A stretch of DNA of 64,000 nucleotides from RPQJ01 sp963732415 (GTDB lineage: Bacteria; Pseudomonadota; Gammaproteobacteria; Steroidobacterales; Steroidobacteraceae): the NCBI GenBank assembly GCA_963732415.1, contig CAVSZK010000009.1, forward strand, positions 62,001 to 126,000, in the 5' to 3' direction. Below, in pieces: positions 44,629 to 53,663 of the stretch. The position numbers and the translations under genes were made by a program. Every line of letters begins with the position of its first letter. The stretch's first letter is position 1. Under the pieces are notes generated by a model that was not told the DNA's origin, did not search any database, and saw only the letters and a program-made list of their open reading frames with translations.

Positions 44629-46959
44629 ATGACACCCATCCGCAGGGGCCTGCTGCTGGCCGCCTGGATCGCGACCGTCGCGATACTGGGATGGGTCGTG
44701 AATCGGAACCTTGTCGTCAGCAGCGACCTGCGGCTGTTCATGCCTTCCCCACGGACGCAGCAGGAGCGACTGATCCTGGAGGAAATCGGCGAAGGTCCGG
44801 CTTCGCGGATGCTGTTGCTCGCCATCTCCGGAGGAACGCCGGAGGCCGCGGCCGAAACCTCGCGGGCGCTGGCCGCCACGCTGCGCGAGAGCGGCGAGTT
44901 CCGGCTGGTTGCAAACGGCGAGTCGAGCCTCGACGCAATCCCGGATCGACTGCTCCCGTACCGTTACCTGCTGTCGCCGTCCCTGGACCATGCGACACTG
45001 GATGCGGGCTTCCTGCGCGCACAACTCGAGGAGCGCGTCCGTGACCTCACGTCCCCGGCAGCGTCCTTCCTCGAACCGTGGCTGCCGCGCGACCCCACAC
45101 TCGAATTGCTGAAGCTCGCCGAGTCGTGGATGCCGGAACGCCAGCCCCAGTTGCTGAACGACGTCTGGTTCGATTCATCCGGAAAAGAAGCGCTGCTGGT
45201 TGCCGAGACGCGAGCCGCCGGCTTCGATCCACAGGGGCAGCGCGAGGCGGCCGATGCACTGCGACAGGCTTTCGAGACCTCGCGCACCGACGACAGCCTC
45301 CGCCTCGAGGCAAGCGGACCGGGGGCGTTTTCCGTGCTGATGCAGCAACGCACGCGGGACGAGGTTGAATGGATCGGCACGATAGACGTGATCGGCATCG
45401 TGATCCTGCTGCTCGTGGCCTACCGCAGCGTTCCGATTCTCGTTCTGGGCCTGCTGCCGCTGGTGACTGCCGGGGTGGCCGGACTGGCGGCGGTCGGCAC
45501 GATCTTCGGCCAGGTGCACGGCATTACGCTCGCCTTCGGCTTCACCTTGATCGGCGTCGCGCAGGACTATCCGATACACCTGTTCAGTCACCAGCATCGT
45601 GGACTCGACGCCAGGGCCAGCGTGCGCGCGCTGTGGCCCACGCTCGCGACCGGCGTGGCGAGCACCTGCGTCGCGTACCTCGCCTTCCTTTTTTCGGGCG
45701 TCGGCGGGTTGGCGCAGCTCTCGGTATTCACCGTCACCGGCCTTGCCGTGGCCGGACTCACCACCAGGTTCCTGCTGCCGTGGCTGGTGCCGGACAGCCG
45801 TCGGGATGCAGCCGACTCCGCGCTGCTGGGCCGACTCTGGCATGCCATTGCCGGGCTGCCGCGACCGCTCTGGCTGGGAATCGCGGCTGCCGCCGCATGC
45901 GTCGCCTACCTCGCGCTTTCGCCACGACCCTTGTGGCAGGACAGCCTTGGCGGGCTGACCCCGGTGCCGCAGGCCCTGCTCGAACGGGACTCGGCACTTC
46001 GCAAGGAACTCGGCGCACCCGACATGCGCCACCTGCTGGTCATCGAGGGCGAGGACGCACAGTCCGTGCTCGAGAAGGCAGTAGCTCTCGAGCCCGCGCT
46101 GCAATCAATGGTTGCGAGCGGCCAACTGGGTGGTTTCGATGATCCTGCCCGTTACCTGCCGCCCAGGTCGCTCCAGGAGCAGCGCCGGGCTGGTCTCCCT
46201 GCACCCGACGAACTCCGGCTGGCACTCTCCGACGCAATGGCCGGGACCCCGTTCAAGCCCGGGGTCTTCGCACCGTTCCTGGCCGACGTCGAACGCGCCC
46301 GGCAGCTTCCGGCGCTGGGACCAGGCGATCTCGCCGGGACCCCGCTGGAGTCGCGCGTGAGTTCGCTGCTGCTGCAACGCGATGGTCACTGGACCGGCCT
46401 CGTCACGTTGACGCGCCTCAATGATCCGGCCGCGCTGCAACAGTTGGTTGCAGGCACGCCTGGTGTGACGCTGCTGGACCTGAAACAGGCGTCCGAAGAC
46501 CTGGTCGCGCACCAGCGCGAGCGCATCCTGTGGTGCCTCGCGATCTCGGCGGTCCTGCTGCTCGTCGTCGTGTTCGTCGCGCTGCGCGACGCAGTGCGCG
46601 TGCGGCGAGTGCTGGCGCCAATGGCGCTGACGACCTTGATCCTTGTGGCGCTGTTTCACGCCGCGGGCGTGTCGCTGAGCCTCTTCCACCTGATAGCGCT
46701 GGTGCTCGCCGCCGGACTGGGACTCGACTACGCGCTTTTCTTCGAGCACGCGGCAGACGACGCCGCTGAACAGCGGCGCACGCTGCACGCGGTGATCGTC
46801 TGCTCGCTATCGACTTTCCTGGTCTTCGCGCTGCTGGGGCTCTCGAACATGCCCGTGCTGCGCGCCATAGGACTTACCGTCGCCGCCGGAGTGGTGCTCA
46901 ACTTCGTGCTGGCCCTGCTGCTGACCCGTCCGCGAAGCCCAACGACCAATGAGCAATGA
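44629..46959 (+). CDS. MMPL/RND-type exporter
   Basis: A 776-residue inner-membrane protein with a single N-terminal helix, a large periplasmic loop, five or six helices (residues about 250-420), a second loop and a second helix bundle to the C terminus. This is the duplicated MMPL arrangement. The IGVAQDYPIHLFSHQ and LDYALFFEHA segments match the family helix 4 region with its charged residues. It probably moves the pigment-lipid from the inner membrane to the LolA-like carrier encoded just upstream. ATG 44629 was chosen over a frame start 27 nt earlier. Confidence 0.9.
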   Translation: MTPIRRGLLLAAWIATVAILGWVVNRNLVVSSDLRLFMPSPRTQQERLILEEIGEGPASRMLLLAISGGTPEAAAETSRALAATLRESGEFRLVANGESSLDAIPDRLLPYRYLLSPSLDHATLDAGFLRAQLEERVRDLTSPAASFLEPWLPRDPTLELLKLAESWMPERQPQLLNDVWFDSSGKEALLVAETRAAGFDPQGQREAADALRQAFETSRTDDSLRLEASGPGAFSVLMQQRTRDEVEWIGTIDVIGIVILLLVAYRSVPILVLGLLPLVTAGVAGLAAVGTIFGQVHGITLAFGFTLIGVAQDYPIHLFSHQHRGLDARASVRALWPTLATGVASTCVAYLAFLFSGVGGLAQLSVFTVTGLAVAGLTTRFLLPWLVPDSRRDAADSALLGRLWHAIAGLPRPLWLGIAAAAACVAYLALSPRPLWQDSLGGLTPVPQALLERDSALRKELGAPDMRHLLVIEGEDAQSVLEKAVALEPALQSMVASGQLGGFDDPARYLPPRSLQEQRRAGLPAPDELRLALSDAMAGTPFKPGVFAPFLADVERARQLPALGPGDLAGTPLESRVSSLLLQRDGHWTGLVTLTRLNDPAALQQLVAGTPGVTLLDLKQASEDLVAHQRERILWCLAISAVLLLVVVFVALRDAVRVRRVLAPMALTTLILVALFHAAGVSLSLFHLIALVLAAGLGLDYALFFEHAADDAAEQRRTLHAVIVCSLSTFLVFALLGLSNMPVLRAIGLTVAAGVVLNFVLALLLTRPRSPTTNEQ

Positions 46960-47383
46960 CTCACACATATCCGACCTGATTCCCCATGCAGGTGCCATGT
47001 GCCTGCTCGAGCGCATCGAGTATTGGGACGACTCGGGCATCGTGCTCACGACCTCCACCCATCGCGACCGGCGAAATCCGCTGGCGGGGCCTTCAGGGCT
47101 GCGTTCGATCCACCTCTGCGAATACGGGGCCCAGGCGATGGCCGTGCATGGCGGGCTCGCCGCGCAGGCACTTGGTAGGCATGCATCGCCGGGAATGCTG
47201 GTGTCGCTACGCGACGTCGCGTTCCACCGCAGCTTCATTCACGATCTTGGCGGAGAACTGCGGGTGGAAGCGCAACGCATCCACGCCAGTGACTCAGCCT
47301 GGCAATATTCCTTTCGCGTGACCCACTCAGGGATGTTGCTGGCTCAGGGCCGGGCGGTCGTCTCGGCAGCACCAGTTTCCTGA
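46949..47383 (+). CDS. ApeP-like hotdog dehydratase
   Basis: A 144-residue hotdog protein. The IPHAGAMCLLERIEYWDD start, the NPLAGPSGLRSIHLCEYGAQAMAVHGGL block and the general pattern match ApeP-type 3-hydroxyacyl-ACP dehydratases. It starts within the end of the MMPL gene (11-nt overlap). Its 3' end overlaps the convergent antiporter gene by 40 nt. Confidence 0.82.
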   Translation: MSNDSHISDLIPHAGAMCLLERIEYWDDSGIVLTTSTHRDRRNPLAGPSGLRSIHLCEYGAQAMAVHGGLAAQALGRHASPGMLVSLRDVAFHRSFIHDLGGELRVEAQRIHASDSAWQYSFRVTHSGMLLAQGRAVVSAAPVS

Positions 47384-48603
47384 TCACCATTGCCGCCGGA
47401 AAAGACCGTCAGGAGCGGCCCGGTCATGAAGGTCGTCAGTATCGCCATGACCATCAGCATGGTGAACATGTCCGCGCCGATGACGCCCGCGTCGAGGCCG
47501 ACCTTCATCACGATGAGCTCCATCAGGGCCCGCGCGTTCATCAACGAACCGACCGCGAACGCCGTGCGCCATTGGTAGCCGGCGATGCGGGCGCCCACCG
47601 CCCCACCGAGCAATTTGCCGGCCACTGCCGCGACGAGGATGATCGACAGCGCTGCCAGGCCAGCGCCAGCAAACACCGACGGTGTGGTATTGAGGCCGGC
47701 AAGGGCGAAAAAGACCGGCATCAGCACAATGATCGCGACGTGCTCCACGCGTTCGATCAGCGCCTCCAGCAGGCGGTCGTCGCGCGGCAACGTCGCACCG
47801 AACAGGAACGCACCGAATACCGGGTGCAGGCCGAGAGAACTGCTGGCATACGCACAGGCAAAAGTGCCGATGAGCAGCACGGCCAGTATCGGGCCCTCGG
47901 GACGTCCGTCGAGAGTGAACCGCGCCACCATCCGCACGAGAAGAGGCCGGCCGACGACACGCAGGACCGAGGCCAGCGCCACCAGGCCAAGCAGCATCTC
48001 ACCGAACCGTCGCCAGTCGTCACGCGCGTCGATGAGCACCACGACCATCGCCAGCATGATCCACGCAAGCACATCCGCCATCGCAGCAGACGCGAGTGAG
48101 AGCCGTCCGATCACTGAATGCGTCATGCCCCTTTCCTTCAGTATCCGGGCCATGATCGGGAACGCAGTAATGGACATTGCCGACGACATGAAGAGCGCGA
48201 AAGGCGCAAATGGCACGCCGGCTGGCGCGAAGCTGCTGTAAAGCAGCGTCGCCGCTGCCAGCCCGAATGCCATGGGTACGATCACCGATGCCACCCCGAT
48301 CCACGCCGCGGCAATCACCTGCTTGCGTGCGCCGTGCGGAGCGCGCATCTCCGCCCCTACGATGAACATGAACAGGACCAGGCCGAGTTGCGACAGGCCG
48401 TCGAGCGCGGGCAGGCTCGCCGGCTCGAAGACCCGCGCATGCCAGTCCGGGAACATGGCGCCGAGGACTATGGGACCCAGGACGATGCCGGCTGCCATCT
48501 CACCGATCACTGGCGGTTGCCCGAGGCGTCGTAGTACCAGGCTGAGAATCCTCGCCGTCCCGAGGATCAGCACCAGCTGCAGAAGCAGTGGCGAGTGCGT
48601 CAT
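47344..48603 (-). CDS. CPA2-type cation/proton antiporter
   Basis: A 419-residue inner-membrane protein with about 12 helices of the NhaP/KefB-like type (GQPPVIGEMAAGIVLGP near the start, FLFGATLPRDD in the second half). No TrkA-like C-terminal regulatory domain. It is the last minus-strand gene of the central cluster block, 11 nt below the halogenase-like gene, so it is probably co-transcribed with pigment genes. Why a cation antiporter belongs in the cluster is unclear. Confidence 0.87.
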   Translation of the reverse strand: MTHSPLLLQLVLILGTARILSLVLRRLGQPPVIGEMAAGIVLGPIVLGAMFPDWHARVFEPASLPALDGLSQLGLVLFMFIVGAEMRAPHGARKQVIAAAWIGVASVIVPMAFGLAAATLLYSSFAPAGVPFAPFALFMSSAMSITAFPIMARILKERGMTHSVIGRLSLASAAMADVLAWIMLAMVVVLIDARDDWRRFGEMLLGLVALASVLRVVGRPLLVRMVARFTLDGRPEGPILAVLLIGTFACAYASSSLGLHPVFGAFLFGATLPRDDRLLEALIERVEHVAIIVLMPVFFALAGLNTTPSVFAGAGLAALSIILVAAVAGKLLGGAVGARIAGYQWRTAFAVGSLMNARALMELIVMKVGLDAGVIGADMFTMLMVMAILTTFMTGPLLTVFSGGNGDQETGAAETTARP

Positions 48604-48614
48604 TCCCGCAGCCC

Positions 48615-50213
48615 TCAGGCCGCGGACTCGACCAGCATGCCGGCCGGCACCGGGCCGGTTCGGCCGTCAAGCAGCGCGAGTACCGCGCTGGCGTCCAGCC
48701 CGGGATTTTCGGCGCAGGCCTTCACGACGATCTCGTGGGCGAGTTCCTCGAGCTGGCGCGTCGTTTCGCGTATCCGGGCCTTGAAAGCCTCATCATCGAG
48801 CGAATCACGCAGGCCCCGATTCAAGTCGGCAAACCATGCCAGTCGGGCCTGGTCGAGGATTGTCGGACAGTTCCTTCGCTTGCTCAGCGCGGACCACTCG
48901 CGCATGAAATCCTGCATCGCGGAATTGAGCGCCATGCTGCCCTGGAGCTCGGCACGCAGGCACGAGAACATTGCAAGGTCGGTCAGCCGGCGCTGGAAAA
49001 ACAGCTGGCACAGCACGCCCCAGTAGTACGTGTAATCCCAGATCACCTTGACCGGCAGCACTTCCGGATCGCCGAATATCCGGTACTGGTCCCGGTACAG
49101 CGACATGGTGCTGTCGCAGAAAGACATGAAGAACTGCTCGTAGATGCGCGCATACGAAGCAAGGGGTTGTCCGGCGAGGTCGCGCGCGATGAGCTCCGTT
49201 ATGTACGTGTTCGAAATCGCGATGAAGTCGCCGCCCGGGGAATAAAACGGATCGAGGAAGACTCCAGCCTCTCCTGTAATCGCCCACCGCGTGCCCGAGA
49301 AAACCTTGCTGCATCCGTACGAAAAATGCTTCAGGAACGCGAAGTCCTGCGGCAGACCCTTCTTCGACTCGATGTCATCCGCAAGCAGAGGCTGGAACTC
49401 GCGCAGCCACTCCATCGCCCGCTCAAAGCTGTTAATCCGGCGAAGCGGGTGAATGCGGCCATCGGCCACGATTCCGACCGAGTGCGACCCCGACGCCAAC
49501 GGTATCAGCCACACCCAGTAGCCTTCGCCGACCAGGTGATTGGTCGATAGCCACCGGTGTTCCGGATCGCAACGCTCGCGCCATCGAGCGTCTTTGGACC
49601 AGTCGTTGACGTCGATGCGTGCACCGATGCGAAACCAGGCGCTGTTCACGTCGTGGTCATTTTCCAGCGCGAGCCCGAGCTTGCGCTTCAGGATACCGGC
49701 GCGACCAGACGCGTCGATCAGCCAGCGTGCCGCCAGTTCGAATGACCGGCCCTCACGCTCGTACCGGACGGTGTGCGCGCTATCGTCCTCCGTCACCTCG
49801 ACATCGCGCACGCTGACGCCGTCGATGAACTCTACGCCAGCTTCGCGCGCTCTCTCGCCAAGGAAGTTCTCGAATATCCCGCGATCAATCTGGTACGTGG
49901 GCGTCGAGAGATACTTTCTCACGCCGATTTCCTGAACGGCCTCGATGTCGCGTCGACCTTCCGAAGAGAAGAAGCGGAAGCCGAATTTCTTCAACTGACG
50001 GCTCGAGAGGTGATCCTTCAGGTCGAGCACGGTGTCGAAGTAATGCGCCGCGATCTCGACCGACGACTCGCCCACCTTGTGGGTTGCCTCGGGCACCGGA
50101 TGCCGGTTCCGTTCGAGCACCACGATACCGAGGTCCGGGAACCGCTGTCGGAGCTGGAGCGCCAGCGTCAGGCCCGCCAGACCCCCGCCGAGAATTACGA
50201 CATCCGCTCGCAT
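48615..50213 (-). CDS. Flavin-dependent halogenase-like protein (first copy)
   Basis: A 532-residue FAD monooxygenase-fold enzyme. The nucleotide motif GGGLAG is at residues 9-14, the Lys expected in halogenases may be Lys75 or Lys76 (QLKKFGF), and the halogenase signature WxWxIP occurs as WVWLIP at 233-238. It resembles tryptophan-halogenase-type enzymes and halogenase-like genes of xanthomonadin loci, where the aryl ring is brominated or chlorinated. Activity is inferred from these motifs only. Confidence 0.83.
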   Translation of the reverse strand: MRADVVILGGGLAGLTLALQLRQRFPDLGIVVLERNRHPVPEATHKVGESSVEIAAHYFDTVLDLKDHLSSRQLKKFGFRFFSSEGRRDIEAVQEIGVRKYLSTPTYQIDRGIFENFLGERAREAGVEFIDGVSVRDVEVTEDDSAHTVRYEREGRSFELAARWLIDASGRAGILKRKLGLALENDHDVNSAWFRIGARIDVNDWSKDARWRERCDPEHRWLSTNHLVGEGYWVWLIPLASGSHSVGIVADGRIHPLRRINSFERAMEWLREFQPLLADDIESKKGLPQDFAFLKHFSYGCSKVFSGTRWAITGEAGVFLDPFYSPGGDFIAISNTYITELIARDLAGQPLASYARIYEQFFMSFCDSTMSLYRDQYRIFGDPEVLPVKVIWDYTYYWGVLCQLFFQRRLTDLAMFSCLRAELQGSMALNSAMQDFMREWSALSKRRNCPTILDQARLAWFADLNRGLRDSLDDEAFKARIRETTRQLEELAHEIVVKACAENPGLDASAVLALLDGRTGPVPAGMLVESAA

Positions 50214-50243
50214 CAGGTCGCTCCAGTCTTTCCGGGTTCGCGC

Positions 50244-50807
50244 CTACTTGACGTCGTAGCCCGTCGCGCCACCGACGGCGTCCTGGTAGTTGGACTGCAG
50301 ATACAGGTTCGCGAGCGCGACGATCCGGTGCAGCATGTCCTTGTCCTGCCCGCCGAATGTCCACGCACCGCTCATCGCAGCTGCGCGCTGGTAGAACTCG
50401 GGCTCCGCAAGCAGCGTCCCGCTCGGCTGCTCGACGATCCTGAATTTCATTACGACGTACGAGTCGCCGGCGAACGCGCCAGCCCAGAAACGCGCCGACC
50501 CGCTGACCACCTTCAATTTCTCGATTCGCGGCTCAATGACCAGCGACTGGCCGCGCGTGCCGTCTACAGCGTCTTTGTTCCACTGCTCAATGATCGGGTT
50601 CGTCTCCACGGTCATGTAGCCCTGGACCTTGTCCTTTGCCGCCTCCTTGCCCTTGTCGCCCGCGTATGGTGGTCCCATCGCGATCGGCAGCAACTCGTAC
50701 TTGTCGTAGCCGGCAAGCGCAGTCGCCGGCGGCGGATTCTGCGGCGACTCCGCAAGCGCCGTCGCAGCAACACCCATCATCAGCAGCACATGCACAAATA
50801 GCTTCAT
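50244..50807 (-). CDS. Exported hypothetical protein
   Basis: A 187-residue protein with a signal peptide (KLFVHVLLMMGVAATALA). The body has a beta-rich segment and no recognised domain. It lies between the chain-length-factor-like gene and the halogenase-like gene on the same strand (17-30 nt gaps), so it is part of the same operon. A periplasmic or outer-membrane role in pigment transport is a guess from location. Confidence 0.6.
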   Translation of the reverse strand: MKLFVHVLLMMGVAATALAESPQNPPPATALAGYDKYELLPIAMGPPYAGDKGKEAAKDKVQGYMTVETNPIIEQWNKDAVDGTRGQSLVIEPRIEKLKVVSGSARFWAGAFAGDSYVVMKFRIVEQPSGTLLAEPEFYQRAAAMSGAWTFGGQDKDMLHRIVALANLYLQSNYQDAVGGATGYDVK

Positions 50808-50824
50808 GACCGTAGTCTATTGTC

Positions 50825-51640
50825 TCAAGTCTGAAAATCGAAATGTATCTCCAGCGACAGTGACGGGCTCAGTCCCAACAGCACGGCACGATCCTGCTCG
50901 ACGGCCATCGCCTCGAAGAACGGCAGGCAGTGCGCCATCGCGTTGCCCGCGACCAGTTCGGCGTTCCGCGGCTCGACTCGGGTCCGTTCAGTGCCGGGCA
51001 GCGTCCGCCAGCGGATGCGCGCCTTGGAACGATCCCCGGCGGTCGGCGCCACTACCAGGCCGGCACCTACGATACCCTTGCTCGGCGCCATCGTCGCGAG
51101 CGGGCCGCGGCTCTCGATGTCGTACGCCACCAGCATGGTCGCCCGCCCGCTAGCCTCGGCTTGTACCAGCGCCTCGAGCAAGCCCTCGCCGAAGGTCTCC
51201 CGGTGGGCGCTGATCGAAGTGTACGGCCGCGTGCACCCGGTGCCGATTGACCAGTAGCCGGCCGCGGCATTGTGGACAGAATTGTGAAAGCGGGTCGGTG
51301 ATATCAGGGTCGGCGTGCGAGCCAGCGTCTCACTCATGTAGTCGCTGATCGAGGTATCGCCCTCGGTGCACGCGAACACGCTCGCCAGTTCCCGCGGATC
51401 GGCACCGGCGCTTTCGCAGGCGCTCATCGCGACCTCGAGCGCGATGGCCACGGTATCCGGTGCCCGCCGACGCTCGGTCGGCGCGAGAATGCCCGGGGTG
51501 GGCCGCGGCGCTGGCTGCGCCCGGGCCTCGCTCTCGCCTCGCAGCACGGCCCGGGCGACTTCCCACCCCGGAATCGGCGGCGCCCAGAAGGCGACCCCGT
51601 CCACGAACGCCGTGTGCATGTGTCGCGTAGCGTCAGGCAT
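50825..51640 (-). CDS. Ketosynthase-like chain-length-factor homologue
   Basis: A 271-residue truncated ketosynthase-fold protein of the ApeC type. It lacks the TACSS active-site cysteine block; the corresponding region reads HNSVHNAAAGYWSIG. The start at 51640 overlaps the ketosynthase gene by 8 nt (ATGCCTGA). In this family the inactive subunit pairs with the neighbouring ketosynthase and shapes chain length. Confidence 0.8.
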   Translation of the reverse strand: MPDATRHMHTAFVDGVAFWAPPIPGWEVARAVLRGESEARAQPAPRPTPGILAPTERRRAPDTVAIALEVAMSACESAGADPRELASVFACTEGDTSISDYMSETLARTPTLISPTRFHNSVHNAAAGYWSIGTGCTRPYTSISAHRETFGEGLLEALVQAEASGRATMLVAYDIESRGPLATMAPSKGIVGAGLVVAPTAGDRSKARIRWRTLPGTERTRVEPRNAELVAGNAMAHCLPFFEAMAVEQDRAVLLGLSPSLSLEIHFDFQT

Positions 51641-52817
51641 CGCGATCGCTGCCGAAGACCAGCGCGCAGTTGCTGCCACCGAATCCGAAAGAGTTGCTGA
51701 GCACGATCCTGACGTCGGCCGCTTCGTTCGTGAGCCTTATCTGCGGGCCGCATGAGGGGTCGAGGTCCCGCGCGTTCAGGGTACCGGGGGTGTACCCGCC
51801 TTCGATCGCGAGAAAGCTGACAACCGCCTCCACGATGCCGGCCGCACCCAGTGCGTGCCCGGTCCAGCCCTTGGTGGAACTGGCGCGAGTCGTCGCCGGG
51901 AACAGGTCGGCGACCACGCGCGCCTCGACTTCGTCGTTTCTCTGGCTGGCCGTGCCATGCAGGTTGATGTAGTCAACGGCAGCCGGCGAAAGACCCGCAA
52001 GGTCCAGCGCCGCCTCGATCGCCAGCCGCGCCCCGAGTCCCTGTGGATGCGGCGACGACATGTGATGGGCGTCGCTGGACTCTCCATACCCGAGCAGCCA
52101 CGGCCCTCGCTCGCCTTCACGTTCGAGCAATGCGAATCCGCCCGCCTCGCCAATGCTGATTCCCCTTCGCTCAACGTCGAACGGACGGCAAGGCTCGGGC
52201 GAGACGAGTTCGAGAGAGTTGAAACCGAACAGCACGCTGCCGCACAGTGAATCGACGCCGCCGACGATCGCGGCATCAGCGATGCCGAGCCGGATCAACC
52301 GTTCCGCCTTGGCGAAGGCCTTCGCGCTCGATGAGCAGGCGGTCGCTACGGTGACGACCACGCCCTCGAGGCCCAGCGCAGCGCGGACGAAATCACCGGT
52401 CGAATGTGGCGTATGCACGATGGGGCGACGCAGGTCCAGAGGGTACTGGCCGTCCGGCAACAGCCTCCGATACGCCTCTTCGGTCGCACCAATAGTCGAC
52501 GTGGACGTTCCGAGGACCAGCGCGACCCTGTCGGCGCCGTATCGGCCACGGGCGGCCATCGCCTGCTCCATGAATCCGTCGGAGTTGAGCGCAAGCCAGG
52601 CCAGTCGATTGTTCCGACAGTCCCAATCGAGCAGGTGGCCCGGCAAGCGGACATCCTCCACGCCGGGAACCCGTCCGATCCAGGTCGGGAGGGGCGACTC
52701 CCCGAAATCGTTGGCTCGCAGGCCTGTCGTCCCGGCGCGCAGGGCGGCCGACAGCGCTGGCAGCCCGACACCGGCCGCGCAGGCGATTGAATGACTGGTG
52801 ATCCGCAGCGGCTTCAT
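51633..52817 (-). CDS. Beta-ketoacyl-ACP synthase, ApeO-like
   Basis: A 394-residue ketosynthase. The active-site Cys161 is in TACSSSAKAF, with His in NLHGTASQ and GHALGAAG, so it is likely active. Probably forms a heterodimer with the chain-length-factor-like protein encoded directly downstream (8-nt overlap). Elongates the aryl polyene on ACP. ATG 52817 fits family N termini better than the ORF start 57 nt upstream. Confidence 0.85.
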   Translation of the reverse strand: MKPLRITSHSIACAAGVGLPALSAALRAGTTGLRANDFGESPLPTWIGRVPGVEDVRLPGHLLDWDCRNNRLAWLALNSDGFMEQAMAARGRYGADRVALVLGTSTSTIGATEEAYRRLLPDGQYPLDLRRPIVHTPHSTGDFVRAALGLEGVVVTVATACSSSAKAFAKAERLIRLGIADAAIVGGVDSLCGSVLFGFNSLELVSPEPCRPFDVERRGISIGEAGGFALLEREGERGPWLLGYGESSDAHHMSSPHPQGLGARLAIEAALDLAGLSPAAVDYINLHGTASQRNDEVEARVVADLFPATTRASSTKGWTGHALGAAGIVEAVVSFLAIEGGYTPGTLNARDLDPSCGPQIRLTNEAADVRIVLSNSFGFGGSNCALVFGSDRDA

Positions 52818-52884
52818 TGCGAGGCTGGTGAAGTGCACCGGCGTATTGGCGCAGCAGGAACCGCAGGCGCGCAACCGACCCGCA

Positions 52885-53304
52885 TCACCCGGTGGAACCG
52901 GTCCCGTCAGGCGTGATGGCGAGCAACTGGATGTTGATGTCGTGCACCACGTTGTTCACCCACTTGAGGTAGTTGCCGTGGATGTGCGGAACACCCTTCT
53001 CGACCTCGTAGTCCAGGTTGTCGCTCGATACGTAGTGAATCTCTATCTGCCTCGTGTCGAACCTGAGGCCGATCGTCGCCACGTGTGAGCGCAGGTGCAG
53101 AGTTGCCTCCATGTAACCTGGATCGCTGCGAGTGACGACCCAGCCTCGCTGGGCAACCCCTAGCCGGATCGCCTTGGCGACGGCTGCGTCGGAAAGTCCG
53201 GGAGGAACGGCGATCGGACCCGGATCCACCAGCACTGCGGAAGCCGACAACACCAGTACAAGCAGTGGCGCGAGGAGCAACGACAGGATTTTGCTGTTTC
53301 GCAC
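52885..53304 (-). CDS. Exported small hypothetical protein
   Basis: A 139-residue protein with a hydrophobic N terminus (LSLLLAPLLVLVLSASAV). No Cys at the cleavage region, so a signal peptide or anchor and not a lipoprotein. No family recognised. Sits between an ACP gene and the ApeO-like gene on the same strand, in keeping with a role in the pigment cluster. Confidence 0.55.
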   Translation of the reverse strand: MRNSKILSLLLAPLLVLVLSASAVLVDPGPIAVPPGLSDAAVAKAIRLGVAQRGWVVTRSDPGYMEATLHLRSHVATIGLRFDTRQIEIHYVSSDNLDYEVEKGVPHIHGNYLKWVNNVVHDINIQLLAITPDGTGSTG

Positions 53305-53364
53305 CTGAGATCCCTCTCGACCTGTGAAAATCGGTAGCCCGTCGCCCGGCAGCAGTTGTCGCCG

Positions 53365-53637
53365 TCAGGCCGCGCGGCGTTCCTGTACGTATGCCGACAG
53401 CGCACCCAGCGACGCGAAGATCCGCTTGTTGTCCTCGTCCTCCGCCTTGAGCTGCACTCCGTAGCGCTTGGAAATCTCCAGCGCCAGCTCGAGCGCGTCG
53501 ATGGAATCGAGGCCCAGGCCCGAGCCGAACAACGGGGCATCCGGGTCGATGCCGGAAGGTTCGACTCCTTCGAGGTTCAATGCGGAAACGATCAGTTCCG
53601 CGAGCTCTTTCTGTTCAGGTGTCTGCAACTGAGCCAT
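53365..53637 (-). CDS. Acyl carrier protein, cluster ACP 1
   Basis: A 90-residue ACP. The phosphopantetheine Ser45 is in LGLDSIDALEL. It should carry the growing polyene chain for the downstream ketosynthases. Divergent from the flavoprotein gene with only 26 nt between them, so the promoters must overlap one of the coding regions or the short gap. Confidence 0.85.
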   Translation of the reverse strand: MAQLQTPEQKELAELIVSALNLEGVEPSGIDPDAPLFGSGLGLDSIDALELALEISKRYGVQLKAEDEDNKRIFASLGALSAYVQERRAA

Positions 53638-53663
53638 GTCGTGCATGCGCAAGCGCGAGGAAT

